Source of the DNA: JBDTOX01 sp039933015
Lineage (GTDB): Bacteria; Pseudomonadota; Gammaproteobacteria; Burkholderiales; Methylophilaceae
DNA length: 29,543 bases
Assembly: GCA_039933015.1 (NCBI GenBank)
Contig: JBDTOX010000144.1
Span: 1 to 29,543 of the forward strand
Direction of reading: 5' to 3'
A program made the translations under genes and the position numbers. Below the pieces are notes generated by a model. It saw only the letters and a program-made list of their open reading frames with translations. It was not told the DNA's origin and did no database searches. How positions within the stretch are numbered: the first letter of the stretch is position 1; each line of letters opens with the position of its first letter. Below, piece after piece: positions 1 to 9,751 of the stretch.

Positions 1-1005
1 GGCAAGATTCCCGCCGGCACGCCGGCCTACATCCAGAACGCCGGTTTTGCCTGGGTGTTGTCGCTGGTGCCGTTGGCAATTCTTTGCTGGTTCGGCATGA
101 ACAACCTGCTGCCGATTTCTCCCGATGCTGGTAAAACCTTGTGGGCGTTTATCAAGATCACCTGGCTCTATACGCTGGCCTTTATTCCAGCCATTGTCGG
201 GCTGTATCTCTATCTGCCAGCACCGACCGGGCTGGGTGTGATCGATATGTGGGTAGTGATGCCGCTCATCATCGGTGCAACCCTGCTGATCATGAAACTT
301 GCTGCGTTCGGTACCATGAAGGAAAACATCAAGAAGCAGTTTGCCATCTTCAGCAACAAGCACACGTGGTCGATGACTGTACTCTACCTGCTCACTTTCG
401 GTTCTTTCATCGGCTTTTCCATGGCGTTGCCGCTGTCCATCAAGATCATCTTTGGTGACAAGCACATTTATGATGTGGTCAGCCAAACCTGGACTCACGT
501 GAATAACCCGGCTGCCCCTGCTGCACTGACCTACGCCTGGATCGGACCATTCGTCGGTGCGCTGATCCGGCCGGTTGGCGGCTGGATATCCGACAAGGTG
601 GGCGGTTCCATCGTCACGCAGATGATTTCTGGAGTGATGGTGGTAGCCTCAGCATATGCCGGTTTCGTGATGATGCAGGCTTATCAGTCTGCGACGCCTG
701 AAATCTATTTCATGCAGTTCCTGCTGGTATTTGTGGTTCTGTTCGCCGCTAGCGGAATTGGCAACGGCTCTACCTTCCGCACCGTGGGCGCGATCTTCGA
801 CCGCACCCAGGCCGGTCCGGTGCTGGGCTGGACCTCAGCGATTGCTGCTTACGGATCCTTCATCGCCCCCGAAGTCATTAATGGGCAGATCAAGGCTGGT
901 ACGCCGCAAATGGCGATGTACGGCTTTGCAGTGTTTTACGCCTTGTGCCTGGTACTGAACTGGTGGTTCTATCTGCGCCCCGGTGCAGAGATCAAGAACC
1001 CGTAA
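1..1005 (+). CDS. narK: NarK-type nitrate/nitrite transporter, 5' truncated
   Basis: The reading frame is open from the first base of the window, so only the C-terminal 334 or so residues are seen. It is a strongly hydrophobic polytopic membrane protein. Late in the protein is the segment FAASGIGNGSTFRTVGAIFD, which matches the glycine-rich nitrate signature of the nitrate/nitrite porter branch of the major facilitator superfamily, and GGWISDKVGG resembles an MFS cytoplasmic loop motif. The family imports nitrate or exchanges it for nitrite across the inner membrane. The gene ends 38 bases before narG on the same strand, with no visible terminator, so it most likely belongs to the same operon. 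The missing N-terminus prevents assignment to the NarK1 or NarK2 subtype. Confidence 0.9.
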   Translation, partial: GKIPAGTPAYIQNAGFAWVLSLVPLAILCWFGMNNLLPISPDAGKTLWAFIKITWLYTLAFIPAIVGLYLYLPAPTGLGVIDMWVVMPLIIGATLLIMKLAAFGTMKENIKKQFAIFSNKHTWSMTVLYLLTFGSFIGFSMALPLSIKIIFGDKHIYDVVSQTWTHVNNPAAPAALTYAWIGPFVGALIRPVGGWISDKVGGSIVTQMISGVMVVASAYAGFVMMQAYQSATPEIYFMQFLLVFVVLFAASGIGNGSTFRTVGAIFDRTQAGPVLGWTSAIAAYGSFIAPEVINGQIKAGTPQMAMYGFAVFYALCLVLNWWFYLRPGAEIKNP

Positions 1006-1043
1006 CCCGTCCGATACGAACGAATTTAACTGGAGCAAACAAC

Positions 1044-4000
1044 ATGAGTCACTTTCTCGATCGCTTGAAATTTTTTGACAAGGTCAAAGACACCTTCTCC
1101 GACGGCCACGGCATCGTCACCAACGAAGATCGTCAATGGGAAGACGCCTACCGCCACCGCTGGCAGCACGACAAGGTCGTGCGCTCCACGCACGGCGTGA
1201 ATTGCACCGGCGGCTGTAGCTGGAAGATTTTCGTCAAGAACGGCCTGGTGTCGTTCGAGATGCAACAGACCGACTACCCGCGTACCCGCGATGATCTGCC
1301 TGACCACGAGCCGCGCGGCTGCCAGCGTGGTGCCTCGTTCTCCTGGTATCTGTACAGCCCGCACCGCATCAAGCACCCGATGATCCGCGGTCGTCTGCTC
1401 GACCTGTATCGCGCCGAGCGCAAGAGTGGCAAGGATCCGGTGGAGGCCTGGGCTGCAATCCAGGCCGACGAGAACAAGCGCAAGCAGTACACCGCCGTGC
1501 GCGGCCTGGGTGGCTTCGTGCGTGTCAAGTGGGACGAAGTGAACGAGATTGTCGCTGCCGCCAATATCTACACCATAGACAAGTGGGGCCCGGACCGCAT
1601 TTACGGTTTCTCGCCGATTCCCGCGATGTCGATGATTTCCTACGCCGCCGGTTCGCGCTACTTGTCAATGATAGGCGCCGCCTGCGGATCTTTCTATGAC
1701 TGGTACTGCGATCTGCCGGCAGCATCCCCCCAGGTCTGGGGCGAGCAGACCGACGTGCCGGAAGCGGCCGACTGGTACAACTCCACTTACATTATTATCA
1801 CGGGCGCTAACCTGCCGATGACCCGCACCCCGGACGCCCACTTTGCTTCGGAAGTGCGCTACAAGGGTGCCAAGATCGTCGCCATGGCGCCGGACTATGC
1901 CGAGTTCTGCAAGTTCTCCGACCTGTGGATGCCAATTCGTCAGGGTACCGACTCCGCCGCTTTCCTGGCGATGGGGCACGTTGCGCTGAAAGAGTACTAC
2001 ATCGATAACCAGGATCCGTATTTCCAGGAATATTCGCGCAAGTACACCGATCTGCCAATGCAGGTGATGCTGCGCCAGCAGGACGGGGCCTATGTTTCTG
2101 ACCGCTTCTTGCGCGCTTCCGACTTCGATGGCGCGCTCGGAGAGACCAACAACCCGGAATGGAAGACCATCGTCTACGACGAGGCCAGCAAGTCCTTTGT
2201 CGCGCCCAACGGCTCCATCGGTTACCGCTGGGGTGAAGACGGCAAGTGGAATCTGTTGCCGAAGAACGCCGCCAACCAGGAGGATATCGTTGCCGAGTTG
2301 AGCTGCATCACAAATCGTGACGATGTCGTTTCCGTCGGCTTCCCGCATTTCAATACGGGCGAGGATGCGTTGCTTTACCGTAATGTGCCGGTGCGCAAGG
2401 TCACCCTCGCAAACGGAGAAGCGGCGCTGGTTGCTTCAGTGTTCGATCTGCAGATAGCACAGTACGGCATCGATCGCGGCCTCGGCGGCGGCAACGTGGC
2501 CAGGGACTATGCGGACGCTAATGTAGCTTATACCCCAGCCTGGGCCGAGAAGGTCACCGGCGTCAAGGCGGCCGATATCGAACGCACCGGCCGCGAGTTC
2601 GCCTACAACGCCTCCAAGACCAAGGGTAAGTCCATGGTGATCATGGGCGCTGCCATCAACCACTGGTATCACAACGACCTGGCTTATCGCGCCATCATGA
2701 ACCTGCTGCACATGTGTGGCTGCGTCGGCCAGACCGGCGGCGGTTGGGCACACTATGTCGGCCAGGAAAAACTGCGGCCACAGGCAGGCTGGGCGCCCAT
2801 TGCGTTCGGCCTCGACTGGAACCGTCCACCGCGTCATATGAACTCGACTTCCTACTGGTATTTCCATACCGACCAGTGGCGTTACGAGACGGTCAAGGCC
2901 GATGACTTGCTGTCACCGGCAGGCAAGGGCAAGTACAAGGGTTACTCGCTGGCTGACTACAACGTCGCAGCCACCCGTATGGGCTGGCTACCCTCCGCTC
3001 CGCACTGGAACGCCAACCCGATTGACCTGGTGACCGAGGCCGAAAAAGCCGGCGCGACCGACGAAGCCGGGATTACCAAGCATGTTGTAGCGAAGCTCAA
3101 GAGCGGCGAACTGGATGTCTCTTTCGCCGACGTGGATAACCCCGTCAACTGGCCACGCAACCTGATCGTCTGGCGCGGCAACCTCATCGGCTCTTCCGCC
3201 AAGGGCCATGAATACTTCCTTAAGCACCTGCTGGGCGCACAGAACGGCGTGTTGCAGGAGTCTGGCGCCGGCCGCGACAACAAGGAAGTCAAGTGGCACG
3301 AGCAAGCACCTATCGGCAAGCTGGACCTGATGGTGGATATCAACTTCCGTCTCAATTCCACCGGTGCGTACTCTGACATCATCCTGCCGACTGCGACCTG
3401 GTACGAGAAGAACGACCTCAATACCACCGACATGCACCCCTTCATCCACCCGCTGTCAGAAGCGGTCAGCCCAGGCTGGGATTCCAAGTCTGACTGGCAG
3501 ATATTCAAGGGCATCGCCAAGACCTTCTCGACGTTGGCAGAAAAGCATCTCGGCACGCGCAAGGACATCGTCGCACTGCCGATGCAGCACGATTCTCCTG
3601 CGGAACTGGCACAGCCATTCGGCTATGTGGCGGACTGGAAGAAAGACGGGCTGGAGCCTATCCCTGGTAAAACCATGCCCATCCTCAAGGTGGTCGAGCG
3701 CGACTACCCCAACACCTATCGCAAGTTCATTGCGCTGGGACCGCTGATGACCAAGCTCGGCAACAACATCAAGGGTATCGACTGGAACACCGAGCAGGAG
3801 TACGAAGAGCTCAAGAAGTGTAATTCCACGGTGAAGGAACCTGGCATTTCTTTCGGCATGCCTTCGCTGGAAGAGGATATCTTCGTGTGCGATTCGGTAA
3901 TGCGCATGGCCCCGGAAACCAACGGCGAAGTGGCGCACAAGTCGTGGAGCGCGCTCTCGAAGAAGACCGGCATCGACCATCATCACCTGTATGCCGGCCG

Positions 4001-4799
4001 TCACGAGGATAAGATCACGTTCAAGGATATCCAGGCTCAGCCGCGCAAGATCATTACCGCGCCGACCTGGTCTGGTATCGAGTCGGAAACGGTGTCTTAC
4101 ACCGCCGGCTACACCAACATCCACGAGCACATCCCGTTCCGTACTCTGACCGGACGTGCACACTTCTATCAGGATCATGAATGGATGCTGGACTTTGGCG
4201 AAGGCTTCTGTGCCTACCGCGGGCCGCTGGACATGAAGGCGCAGAACACCGTGCCGGCCGCGGTCAAGGCCAAACCGCACCTGATGCTGTCCTGGATCAC
4301 CCCGCACTCCAAGTGGGGCATCCACTCCTCGTATCAGGACACCCAGCGCATGCTGACGCTGTTCCGCGGCGGCCCCTATGTCTGGGTTTCCGAGACTGAT
4401 GCACAGTCGATCGGGCTGGAAGACAACGACTGGGTGGAAGCGGTCAACGCCAATGGCGCCACCGTGGCGCGGGTTGTGGTCTCGCAACGGGTGCCAAGAG
4501 GCATGGCTATGATGTACCACGCCCAGGAAAAGAATGTGAATGTGCCCGGCTCGCCTTCAACCGGCAAGCGTGGCGGCATTCTGAATTCGGTGACGCGCGT
4601 GATCATCAAGCCGACCAACATGATAGGCGGCTATGCCCAACTGGCTTATGGCTTTAATTACTACGGCACTGTGGGCTGCCAGCGCGATGAGGTGGTGATC
4701 CTGCACAAGATCGCCGACCAGGATGTGGACTGGCTGGAACGTCCGCTGACGCCGGAACTTGAAGCCGCGCTCAATCCGCCCGGAATCGGCAAGCGCTAA
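1044..4799 (+). CDS. narG: Respiratory nitrate reductase, alpha subunit
   Basis: This 1251-residue protein has the usual length and sequence of the membrane-bound nitrate reductase catalytic subunit, which reduces nitrate to nitrite at a molybdenum bis-MGD centre on the cytoplasmic side. The FS0 iron-sulfur ligands are present as His50, Cys54 and Cys58 in THGVNCTGGCSW, with a further Cys in EPRGCQRGAS. Asp223 in DWYCDLP is the expected Mo ligand. The chosen start, ATG at 1044, gives the conserved N-terminus MSHFLDRLKFF and follows a GGAG about 8 bases upstream. The frame stays open further upstream into narK, but that extension is not conserved. narH follows after 33 bases. Nothing in the protein looks degenerate. 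Confidence 0.98.
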   Translation: MSHFLDRLKFFDKVKDTFSDGHGIVTNEDRQWEDAYRHRWQHDKVVRSTHGVNCTGGCSWKIFVKNGLVSFEMQQTDYPRTRDDLPDHEPRGCQRGASFSWYLYSPHRIKHPMIRGRLLDLYRAERKSGKDPVEAWAAIQADENKRKQYTAVRGLGGFVRVKWDEVNEIVAAANIYTIDKWGPDRIYGFSPIPAMSMISYAAGSRYLSMIGAACGSFYDWYCDLPAASPQVWGEQTDVPEAADWYNSTYIIITGANLPMTRTPDAHFASEVRYKGAKIVAMAPDYAEFCKFSDLWMPIRQGTDSAAFLAMGHVALKEYYIDNQDPYFQEYSRKYTDLPMQVMLRQQDGAYVSDRFLRASDFDGALGETNNPEWKTIVYDEASKSFVAPNGSIGYRWGEDGKWNLLPKNAANQEDIVAELSCITNRDDVVSVGFPHFNTGEDALLYRNVPVRKVTLANGEAALVASVFDLQIAQYGIDRGLGGGNVARDYADANVAYTPAWAEKVTGVKAADIERTGREFAYNASKTKGKSMVIMGAAINHWYHNDLAYRAIMNLLHMCGCVGQTGGGWAHYVGQEKLRPQAGWAPIAFGLDWNRPPRHMNSTSYWYFHTDQWRYETVKADDLLSPAGKGKYKGYSLADYNVAATRMGWLPSAPHWNANPIDLVTEAEKAGATDEAGITKHVVAKLKSGELDVSFADVDNPVNWPRNLIVWRGNLIGSSAKGHEYFLKHLLGAQNGVLQESGAGRDNKEVKWHEQAPIGKLDLMVDINFRLNSTGAYSDIILPTATWYEKNDLNTTDMHPFIHPLSEAVSPGWDSKSDWQIFKGIAKTFSTLAEKHLGTRKDIVALPMQHDSPAELAQPFGYVADWKKDGLEPIPGKTMPILKVVERDYPNTYRKFIALGPLMTKLGNNIKGIDWNTEQEYEELKKCNSTVKEPGISFGMPSLEEDIFVCDSVMRMAPETNGEVAHKSWSALSKKTGIDHHHLYAGRHEDKITFKDIQAQPRKIITAPTWSGIESETVSYTAGYTNIHEHIPFRTLTGRAHFYQDHEWMLDFGEGFCAYRGPLDMKAQNTVPAAVKAKPHLMLSWITPHSKWGIHSSYQDTQRMLTLFRGGPYVWVSETDAQSIGLEDNDWVEAVNANGATVARVVVSQRVPRGMAMMYHAQEKNVNVPGSPSTGKRGGILNSVTRVIIKPTNMIGGYAQLAYGFNYYGTVGCQRDEVVILHKIADQDVDWLERPLTPELEAALNPPGIGKR

Positions 4800-4832
4800 T
4801 CGTTACGTGAACAGGATATTTAGGAGAATCTC

Positions 4833-6380
4833 ATGAAAGTACGCGCACAATTCGCATTTGTCTTCAACCTGGATAAATGCATCGGCTGCCACACCTGCTC
4901 GGTGACATGCAAGAACGTGTGGACCAATCGCAAGGGCGTTGAATATGTCTGGTTTAACAACGTCGAATCCAAGCCTGGTGTTGGCTATCCCAAGCAATGG
5001 GAAAACCAGGAGAAATGGAAAGGCGGCTGGGAGCTGAAGAACGGCAAGCTGGAGCTGAAATCCGGCAGTCGGACATCGAAGTTGTTGAATATTTTCGCTA
5101 ACCCCGATATGCCGGAAATAGACGACTACTACGAGCCGTTTACCTACAACTACGCCCATCTGCAGAACGCACCGCTGTCCGAAGCCGCGCCGACCGCACG
5201 CCCAATTTCGCAGATCACCGGTGAACAAATGGAGAAAATCACCTGGGGTCCGAACTGGGAGGACGATCTGGCAGGCGAATACGCCAAGCGCAGCCTGGAC
5301 CAGAACATGCACAACATCCAGAAGGAAATGTATGGGCAGTTCGAGAACACCTTCCACATGTATCTGCCGCGTATCTGCAACCACTGCCTGAATCCTTCAT
5401 GTGTGGCGGCCTGTCCTTCCGGCTCGATATACAAGCGGGAAGAAGACGGCATCGTGCTGGTGGATCAGGACAAGTGCCGCGGCTGGCGCATGTGCGTTAG
5501 CTCCTGCCCATACAAGAAGGTGTTTTACAACTGGGAGTCGGGCAAGGCTGAAAAGTGCATAGGCTGCTACCCGCGTGTGGAATCCGGCATGCCTACGGTG
5601 TGCTCGGAATCATGCGTCGGCCGCATCCGCTACAACGGCATCATGCTGTACGACGCTGACCGCATCGAGGAACTAGCCAGCATCACCGACGAGCAGGAGC
5701 TGTATGAAGCGCAGTGCAAGATATTCCTCGACCCCAACGATCCGCAAGTGATCGCTGCCGCGCGCGCCGAAGGTATCAACGATGACTGGATTGTCGCCGC
5801 GCAGAAGTCGCCGATCTACAAGATGGCCATTGACTGGAAGATCGCCTTTCCGATGCACCCGGAGTTCCGCACGCTGCCTATGGTGTGGTATGTGCCACCG
5901 CTGTCGCCAGTACAGTCGCAGATCGACCAGGGCAACCTGCCGGTCGGACCTGATGGCGCCATTCCATTGTCAGGCTCCATGCGTCTGCCTATCCAGTATC
6001 TGGCCAACCTGCTCACCGCAGGCAAGGAAGCACCGATCGAAAGCGCGCTGAACCGCCTGATCGCCATGCGCAGCTACCAGCGCTCGGTGCATGTGGAAGG
6101 CATAGCCGATACGCGTGCGCTGGAAAAGGCCGGCATCACCGAGGATATGGCGAAGGAAATGTACCGTTATCTCGCGATCGCCAACTACGAAGACCGCTTC
6201 GTAATCCCGACGGGCCATGCGGAAGTCATGCTGGACGACTCCCACGGCTTCCAAGGCCAGAACGGCTTTACCTTCGGCAATGACACTTCGGCCGGCGTCA
6301 GCAAGATCACGCTGTTCCCACGTCGCCGCAAGGACTCGATGGAGCCCAAAAAAATGGCGCCATTGGCTGACGAAAATTAA
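4833..6380 (+). CDS. narH: Respiratory nitrate reductase, beta subunit
   Basis: This 515-residue iron-sulfur protein carries electrons from NarI heme to NarG. Clusters of ferredoxin-type cysteines are clear: CIGCHTCSVTC near residue 16, then CNHCLNPSCVAACPSG, CRGWRMCVSSCPYKK and CIGCYPRVESGMPTVC. The tryptophan in CRGWRMC replaces a fourth Cys, the known mark of the NarH [3Fe-4S] cluster. The start ATG at 4833 has AGGAG 8 bases upstream. It sits between narG (33-base gap) and narJ (12-base gap). Length and composition are normal for the family. Confidence 0.98.
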   Translation: MKVRAQFAFVFNLDKCIGCHTCSVTCKNVWTNRKGVEYVWFNNVESKPGVGYPKQWENQEKWKGGWELKNGKLELKSGSRTSKLLNIFANPDMPEIDDYYEPFTYNYAHLQNAPLSEAAPTARPISQITGEQMEKITWGPNWEDDLAGEYAKRSLDQNMHNIQKEMYGQFENTFHMYLPRICNHCLNPSCVAACPSGSIYKREEDGIVLVDQDKCRGWRMCVSSCPYKKVFYNWESGKAEKCIGCYPRVESGMPTVCSESCVGRIRYNGIMLYDADRIEELASITDEQELYEAQCKIFLDPNDPQVIAAARAEGINDDWIVAAQKSPIYKMAIDWKIAFPMHPEFRTLPMVWYVPPLSPVQSQIDQGNLPVGPDGAIPLSGSMRLPIQYLANLLTAGKEAPIESALNRLIAMRSYQRSVHVEGIADTRALEKAGITEDMAKEMYRYLAIANYEDRFVIPTGHAEVMLDDSHGFQGQNGFTFGNDTSAGVSKITLFPRRRKDSMEPKKMAPLADEN

Positions 6381-6392
6381 AAGGATCGCATC

Positions 6393-6911
6393 ATGCAAAT
6401 CTACAAATTACTGTCCGTGCTACTGGAATATCCCGATCAGGAACTGATGGACCACTTGCCGGAGATTCCGGAAAAGCTGGCGCAGTGCCTGGATATCGAC
6501 GATGCGGAGCGCAGCGCGCTGTGCAAATTCATCGACCACCTTGGCGGAAAATCGTTGATCGAACTACAGGAGGACTATGTACGGACGTTCGACATGGTGG
6601 CGGAACACAGCCTGCACCTGACGCATCATCTGTTCGGCGACGACAAGAACCGCGGCCCAGCGCTGATCGATCTGGGCGAGTTGTACAAGGATTATGGCGT
6701 GGAGGTGGTGACTAACGAGTTGCCGGACTACCTGCCGCTGATCCTGGAGTTTGCTGCCTACCTGGACGACAACGAAGCTAGTGTTTTCCTGGCGGACGCC
6801 AACAAGGTGCTGAAAGTCCTGACAGACAATCTGCAAAAAGCCGGCAGCCCTTACGCGGCGCTGCTTTCCATCGTTGAAGGGCGGGCGACGCTGACCCGCC
6901 TAGCTGCCTGA
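6393..6911 (+). CDS. narJ: Nitrate reductase assembly chaperone
   Basis: This 172-residue acidic protein is a NarJ/TorD-family chaperone. In this family the protein binds the NarG N-terminus and permits insertion of the Mo cofactor before NarGH docks to NarI. It is not part of the final enzyme. The motif HLTHHLFGDDKNRGPALIDL is typical of NarJ. It is shorter than the E. coli protein (236 residues), mainly by lacking the C-terminal tail, which is common in other lineages. AAGGA precedes ATG 6393. narI follows after 11 bases, and its ribosome site lies across the narJ stop codon, so the two are probably translated together. Confidence 0.95.
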   Translation: MQIYKLLSVLLEYPDQELMDHLPEIPEKLAQCLDIDDAERSALCKFIDHLGGKSLIELQEDYVRTFDMVAEHSLHLTHHLFGDDKNRGPALIDLGELYKDYGVEVVTNELPDYLPLILEFAAYLDDNEASVFLADANKVLKVLTDNLQKAGSPYAALLSIVEGRATLTRLAA

Positions 6912-6922
6912 GGAGTAACATC

Positions 6923-7609
6923 ATGAACCTGCATAATTTTCTCTACGGGGTTTATCCCTATATCGCACTGAGTGTGTTCCTGCTCGGGAGCTGGGTACGT
7001 TTCGATCGTGAGCAGTACACCTGGAAAAGTGATTCCAGCCAGTTGTTGTCCAAGGCCAATTTGCGCGTCGGCAGCAACCTGTTCCATATCGGTGTGCTCG
7101 CCGTCTTAGGCGGCCACGCCGTGGGCCTGCTGACGCCGCACGGCGTGTTCCGTGCGATGGGTGTGTCGGACATGACGCACCAGATGATCGCGATATGGGC
7201 CGGCTCAATCTTCGGCGTGATGGCGCTGATCGGCGGTGCGATGCTGTGGCTGCGCCGCATGTTCAATGCGCGCGTGTCAGCGGTCAGTCGCCGTTCGGAT
7301 AAATTCATCCTGAGCTGGCTTCTGGTCACCTTGATACTCGGCCTGTCCACCATTCCAGTCTCTATCGGGCATGCGAATGAAGGTAATCCGGGTGTGATGA
7401 TCGCACTCGCCGAATGGGTGCAAAGCATAGTTTATCTGCACCCCGATCCGGCGCTGCTGTTGGGAGTGGACACCATCTTCAAGGTGCATCTGTTCTTCGG
7501 CATGACGGTGTTTCTGGTGTTCCCGTTCACACGTATGGTGCACATCTGGAGCGCGCCGTTCAGCTACATTAACCGGCCCTACCAGATTGTACGTAGCAAG
7601 CGCTACTGA
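6923..7609 (+). CDS. narI: Nitrate reductase gamma subunit (cytochrome b)
   Basis: NarI is the membrane cytochrome b that oxidises quinol and passes electrons through two b hemes to NarH. This 228-residue protein shows about five membrane segments. The four heme histidines are present: His55 and His65 in NLFHIGVLAVLGGHAVG, and a second pair in KVHLFFG and RMVHIWS spaced 18 residues apart, as in E. coli NarI. The start ATG at 6923 is preceded by GAGGAG. It closes the narGHJI set. The carbonic anhydrase gene begins 17 bases later, which argues for continued cotranscription. Confidence 0.97.
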   Translation: MNLHNFLYGVYPYIALSVFLLGSWVRFDREQYTWKSDSSQLLSKANLRVGSNLFHIGVLAVLGGHAVGLLTPHGVFRAMGVSDMTHQMIAIWAGSIFGVMALIGGAMLWLRRMFNARVSAVSRRSDKFILSWLLVTLILGLSTIPVSIGHANEGNPGVMIALAEWVQSIVYLHPDPALLLGVDTIFKVHLFFGMTVFLVFPFTRMVHIWSAPFSYINRPYQIVRSKRY

Positions 7610-7626
7610 TCAAGGAGCAGACCAGC

Positions 7627-8337
7627 ATGATGCGTGACGTTGGCAAGTTCGTACAAGGCTTCAAGCGTTTTCAGCATCATTATCTGGGTAATCATCACGC
7701 GCTGTTCGACCGTCTGGTAGAGGAAGGACAGCACCCAAGGGCGCTGATGATTGCCTGCTGCGATTCGCGGTGCGACCCGGCGCTATTGATGGACTGTGAT
7801 CCGGGGGACATGTTCGTGGTGCGCAACGTGGCCAACCTGGTGCCGCCGCATACCCAGGCCACGTTTTTCGCCGCCACCAGTTCGGCGATGGCATTCGCGG
7901 TGCGCAACCTCGAAGTGGAGCATGTCATCGTGATGGGCCACGCCTGCTGCGGCGGCATGCGCGCCTTGATGGCCAACAAGGCGCCCGAGTGTGACGAGGA
8001 GGAACTGATCGCCAAATGGCTGGACATCGCGGGAGACGCGCGGCAGCAGGTCTTACAGGAATTGCCGGACGAGTCTGTGGAAATTCAGGCACGCGCCTGT
8101 GAACAGGCCTCCATCCTGATTTCGCTGGAAAATCTGTTGTCCTATCCCTGGATCAGCCGGCGCGTCAATGAAGGCAGCCTGACACTGCACGGCTGGTATT
8201 TCGACATGGAACGCGGAGAGTTGCTGCAATACCAGCCCGAGGCCGGGAAATTCGAAGTGCTGGTTCCCAACATCGTGCAGCGTGAGGTTGGGGCGGCTAA
8301 GGGCTACGTTGCTCAGGCGCCCACCATGGGCAGATGA
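7627..8337 (+). CDS. Beta-class carbonic anhydrase
   Basis: This 236-residue protein interconverts CO2 and bicarbonate. It has the beta-class zinc site: Cys44, with the Asp46-Arg48 dyad in ACCDSRCDP, and His105 and Cys108 in GHACCGGM. The motif DMFVVRNVANLVPP is also typical of the family. Two adjacent ATG codons (7627 and 7630) follow AAGGAG at a workable distance, and either could be used. The gene lies 17 bases after narI and looks like a member of the nar transcript. The link to nitrate respiration is not explained by the sequence. Possible roles are pH balance or bicarbonate supply during anaerobic growth. Confidence 0.93.
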   Translation: MMRDVGKFVQGFKRFQHHYLGNHHALFDRLVEEGQHPRALMIACCDSRCDPALLMDCDPGDMFVVRNVANLVPPHTQATFFAATSSAMAFAVRNLEVEHVIVMGHACCGGMRALMANKAPECDEEELIAKWLDIAGDARQQVLQELPDESVEIQARACEQASILISLENLLSYPWISRRVNEGSLTLHGWYFDMERGELLQYQPEAGKFEVLVPNIVQREVGAAKGYVAQAPTMGR

Positions 8338-8363
8338 GGACGCGCGCCTTGTCCCGGTATGCA

Positions 8364-8378
8364 TGAACCAATGGTTCA
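8364..8378. promoter_or_regulatory. Inverted repeat between carbonic anhydrase and porin genes
   Basis: A perfect 7+1+7 inverted repeat, TGAACCAATGGTTCA, lies in the 98-base gap upstream of the porin gene. A second small palindrome, ATCATATGAT, lies at 8405-8414. Either could be an operator for separate control of the porin. No factor can be named, and no convincing -35/-10 pair was found. Confidence 0.3.
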
Positions 8379-8435
8379 AATGTCATGAATAACAGCTTTG
8401 TTGCATCATATGATTAACTTAACTTGGAAATTGCC

Positions 8436-9740
8436 ATGCATAACTTAACCAAAAAACTTAATATTCTCGCCGCCATGATTTCCTGCGTGGCGACAGCACC
8501 AGCCCTGGCCGCCGAGGCGCCGACGGCGCCCGCTACGCTGATGGAAGCCATAACCGGCGGCAAACCGCTGACCAACTTCCGCCTGCGTTTTGAAGGGGTC
8601 GATCAGGATGGTAAGTCCAAAGATGCGGCTGCCCTTACCCTACGCAGCCTGGTGGGCTGGCAGACGGCCCCATTCCATAACTTCAGCTTCGCAGCCCAGT
8701 TGATCGACGTCGGCGTGTTCAACGACAACTATGACAACTTCGACAACGGGGTGGCCGAACCTGGCAAGGGTGCCTACCCGCGCGTAGTCGACCCGGACAA
8801 CACCGACATCAATCAGCTGTTCGTCGAATGGTCCGGCCTCAAGGACACCAAGGTGCGCTTGGGCCGCCAGTCGGTCAAGCTGGATAACGTGCGCTTCATC
8901 GGCAACGTCGAGTTCCGCCAGGTGATGCAGGTGTTCGACGGCGTGGCGCTGGAGAACAAGAACCTGCTGCCCAATACCAATATTTACCTCGCCCACTTCG
9001 AACGCGTGAAGCAGATCACCACCAGGTACCAGGATGCTGATATCGATATTGCCAACATCAAGTACAACATCTCCCCGAGCGAAGCGCTCGTCGGCTATGG
9101 CTACCTAGTGGACTGGAACGGCGCCGCCAAGGTCAGCAATCCCTCCAACAAGACTGCTTCCAGCAAGACTTTCGGTTTGCGTCTTGACGGTGCGCATGCG
9201 ATCAATCCCGACTGGAAGGCACTTTACACCGCCGAGTACGCCAAGCAGAACGATTACAAGGACGGCAACGACAACATCGATGCGCACTACCTGCGTCTCG
9301 GCGGCGGGGCGATGTTAGGCAGCTGGTATGCCCGGCTTGATCATGAAGTCCTGTCCAGCAATGGCGGCAAGTCTGCATTCCAGACGCCGCTCGGCACCAA
9401 CCACCTGTTCCAGGGCTGGGCCGATATGTTCCTGACGACGCCTAATCAAGGCATAAAGGATACCTTCGTCTCCTTCGGTGGCAAGGTAATTGACGTGCAG
9501 TTGACCGGGGAGTACCACTGGATCGATTCAGACAAAGACTTCACCTCCCTCAGCGGCACCAGCGGCGACCGCTACGGCCAGGAGCTGGATCTGGCGGCGG
9601 CATATACCTACCAGAAATGGATGGGCAAGGTGGAATACGCTCGCTTCCGCGAAGATGACGTACTCGGCGCCACGCTCGCAGCCAGCAGCCGCAAGCGTGA
9701 TACCGACAAACTCTGGCTCACCGTGATGTATACGTTCTAA
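8436..9740 (+). CDS. Outer-membrane beta-barrel porin (alginate-export-like)
   Basis: This 434-residue protein begins with a signal peptide: a lysine-rich start, a hydrophobic core and a likely cleavage after APALA near residue 25. The mature part consists of alternating amphipathic strands, rich in Asp, Asn, Tyr and Trp, with repeated motifs such as VRLGRQSVKLDN. It ends in a terminal phenylalanine (TVMYTF), the usual recognition mark for outer-membrane barrels. It resembles the alginate_exp / phosphate-selective porin groups, but the substrate cannot be read from sequence. ATG at 8436 was chosen over a TTG at 8424 because it gives a normal signal peptide. Its place between nar genes and mobB suggests a role in anion (for example nitrate) entry, which is inference. 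Confidence 0.8.
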   Translation: MHNLTKKLNILAAMISCVATAPALAAEAPTAPATLMEAITGGKPLTNFRLRFEGVDQDGKSKDAAALTLRSLVGWQTAPFHNFSFAAQLIDVGVFNDNYDNFDNGVAEPGKGAYPRVVDPDNTDINQLFVEWSGLKDTKVRLGRQSVKLDNVRFIGNVEFRQVMQVFDGVALENKNLLPNTNIYLAHFERVKQITTRYQDADIDIANIKYNISPSEALVGYGYLVDWNGAAKVSNPSNKTASSKTFGLRLDGAHAINPDWKALYTAEYAKQNDYKDGNDNIDAHYLRLGGGAMLGSWYARLDHEVLSSNGGKSAFQTPLGTNHLFQGWADMFLTTPNQGIKDTFVSFGGKVIDVQLTGEYHWIDSDKDFTSLSGTSGDRYGQELDLAAAYTYQKWMGKVEYARFREDDVLGATLAASSRKRDTDKLWLTVMYTF

Positions 9741-9751
9741 GGAAACTACTG

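Noticed and set aside
945..1043. Upstream extension of narG beginning inside narK
   Set aside because: The frame is open, but the extra 33 residues are not conserved, and ATG 1044 has a ribosome site and gives the known NarG N-terminus.
3456..4520. Long minus-strand frame of about 350 codons inside narG
   Set aside because: It lies wholly opposite a highly conserved gene, has no recognisable motif, and its composition is explained by codon bias of narG.
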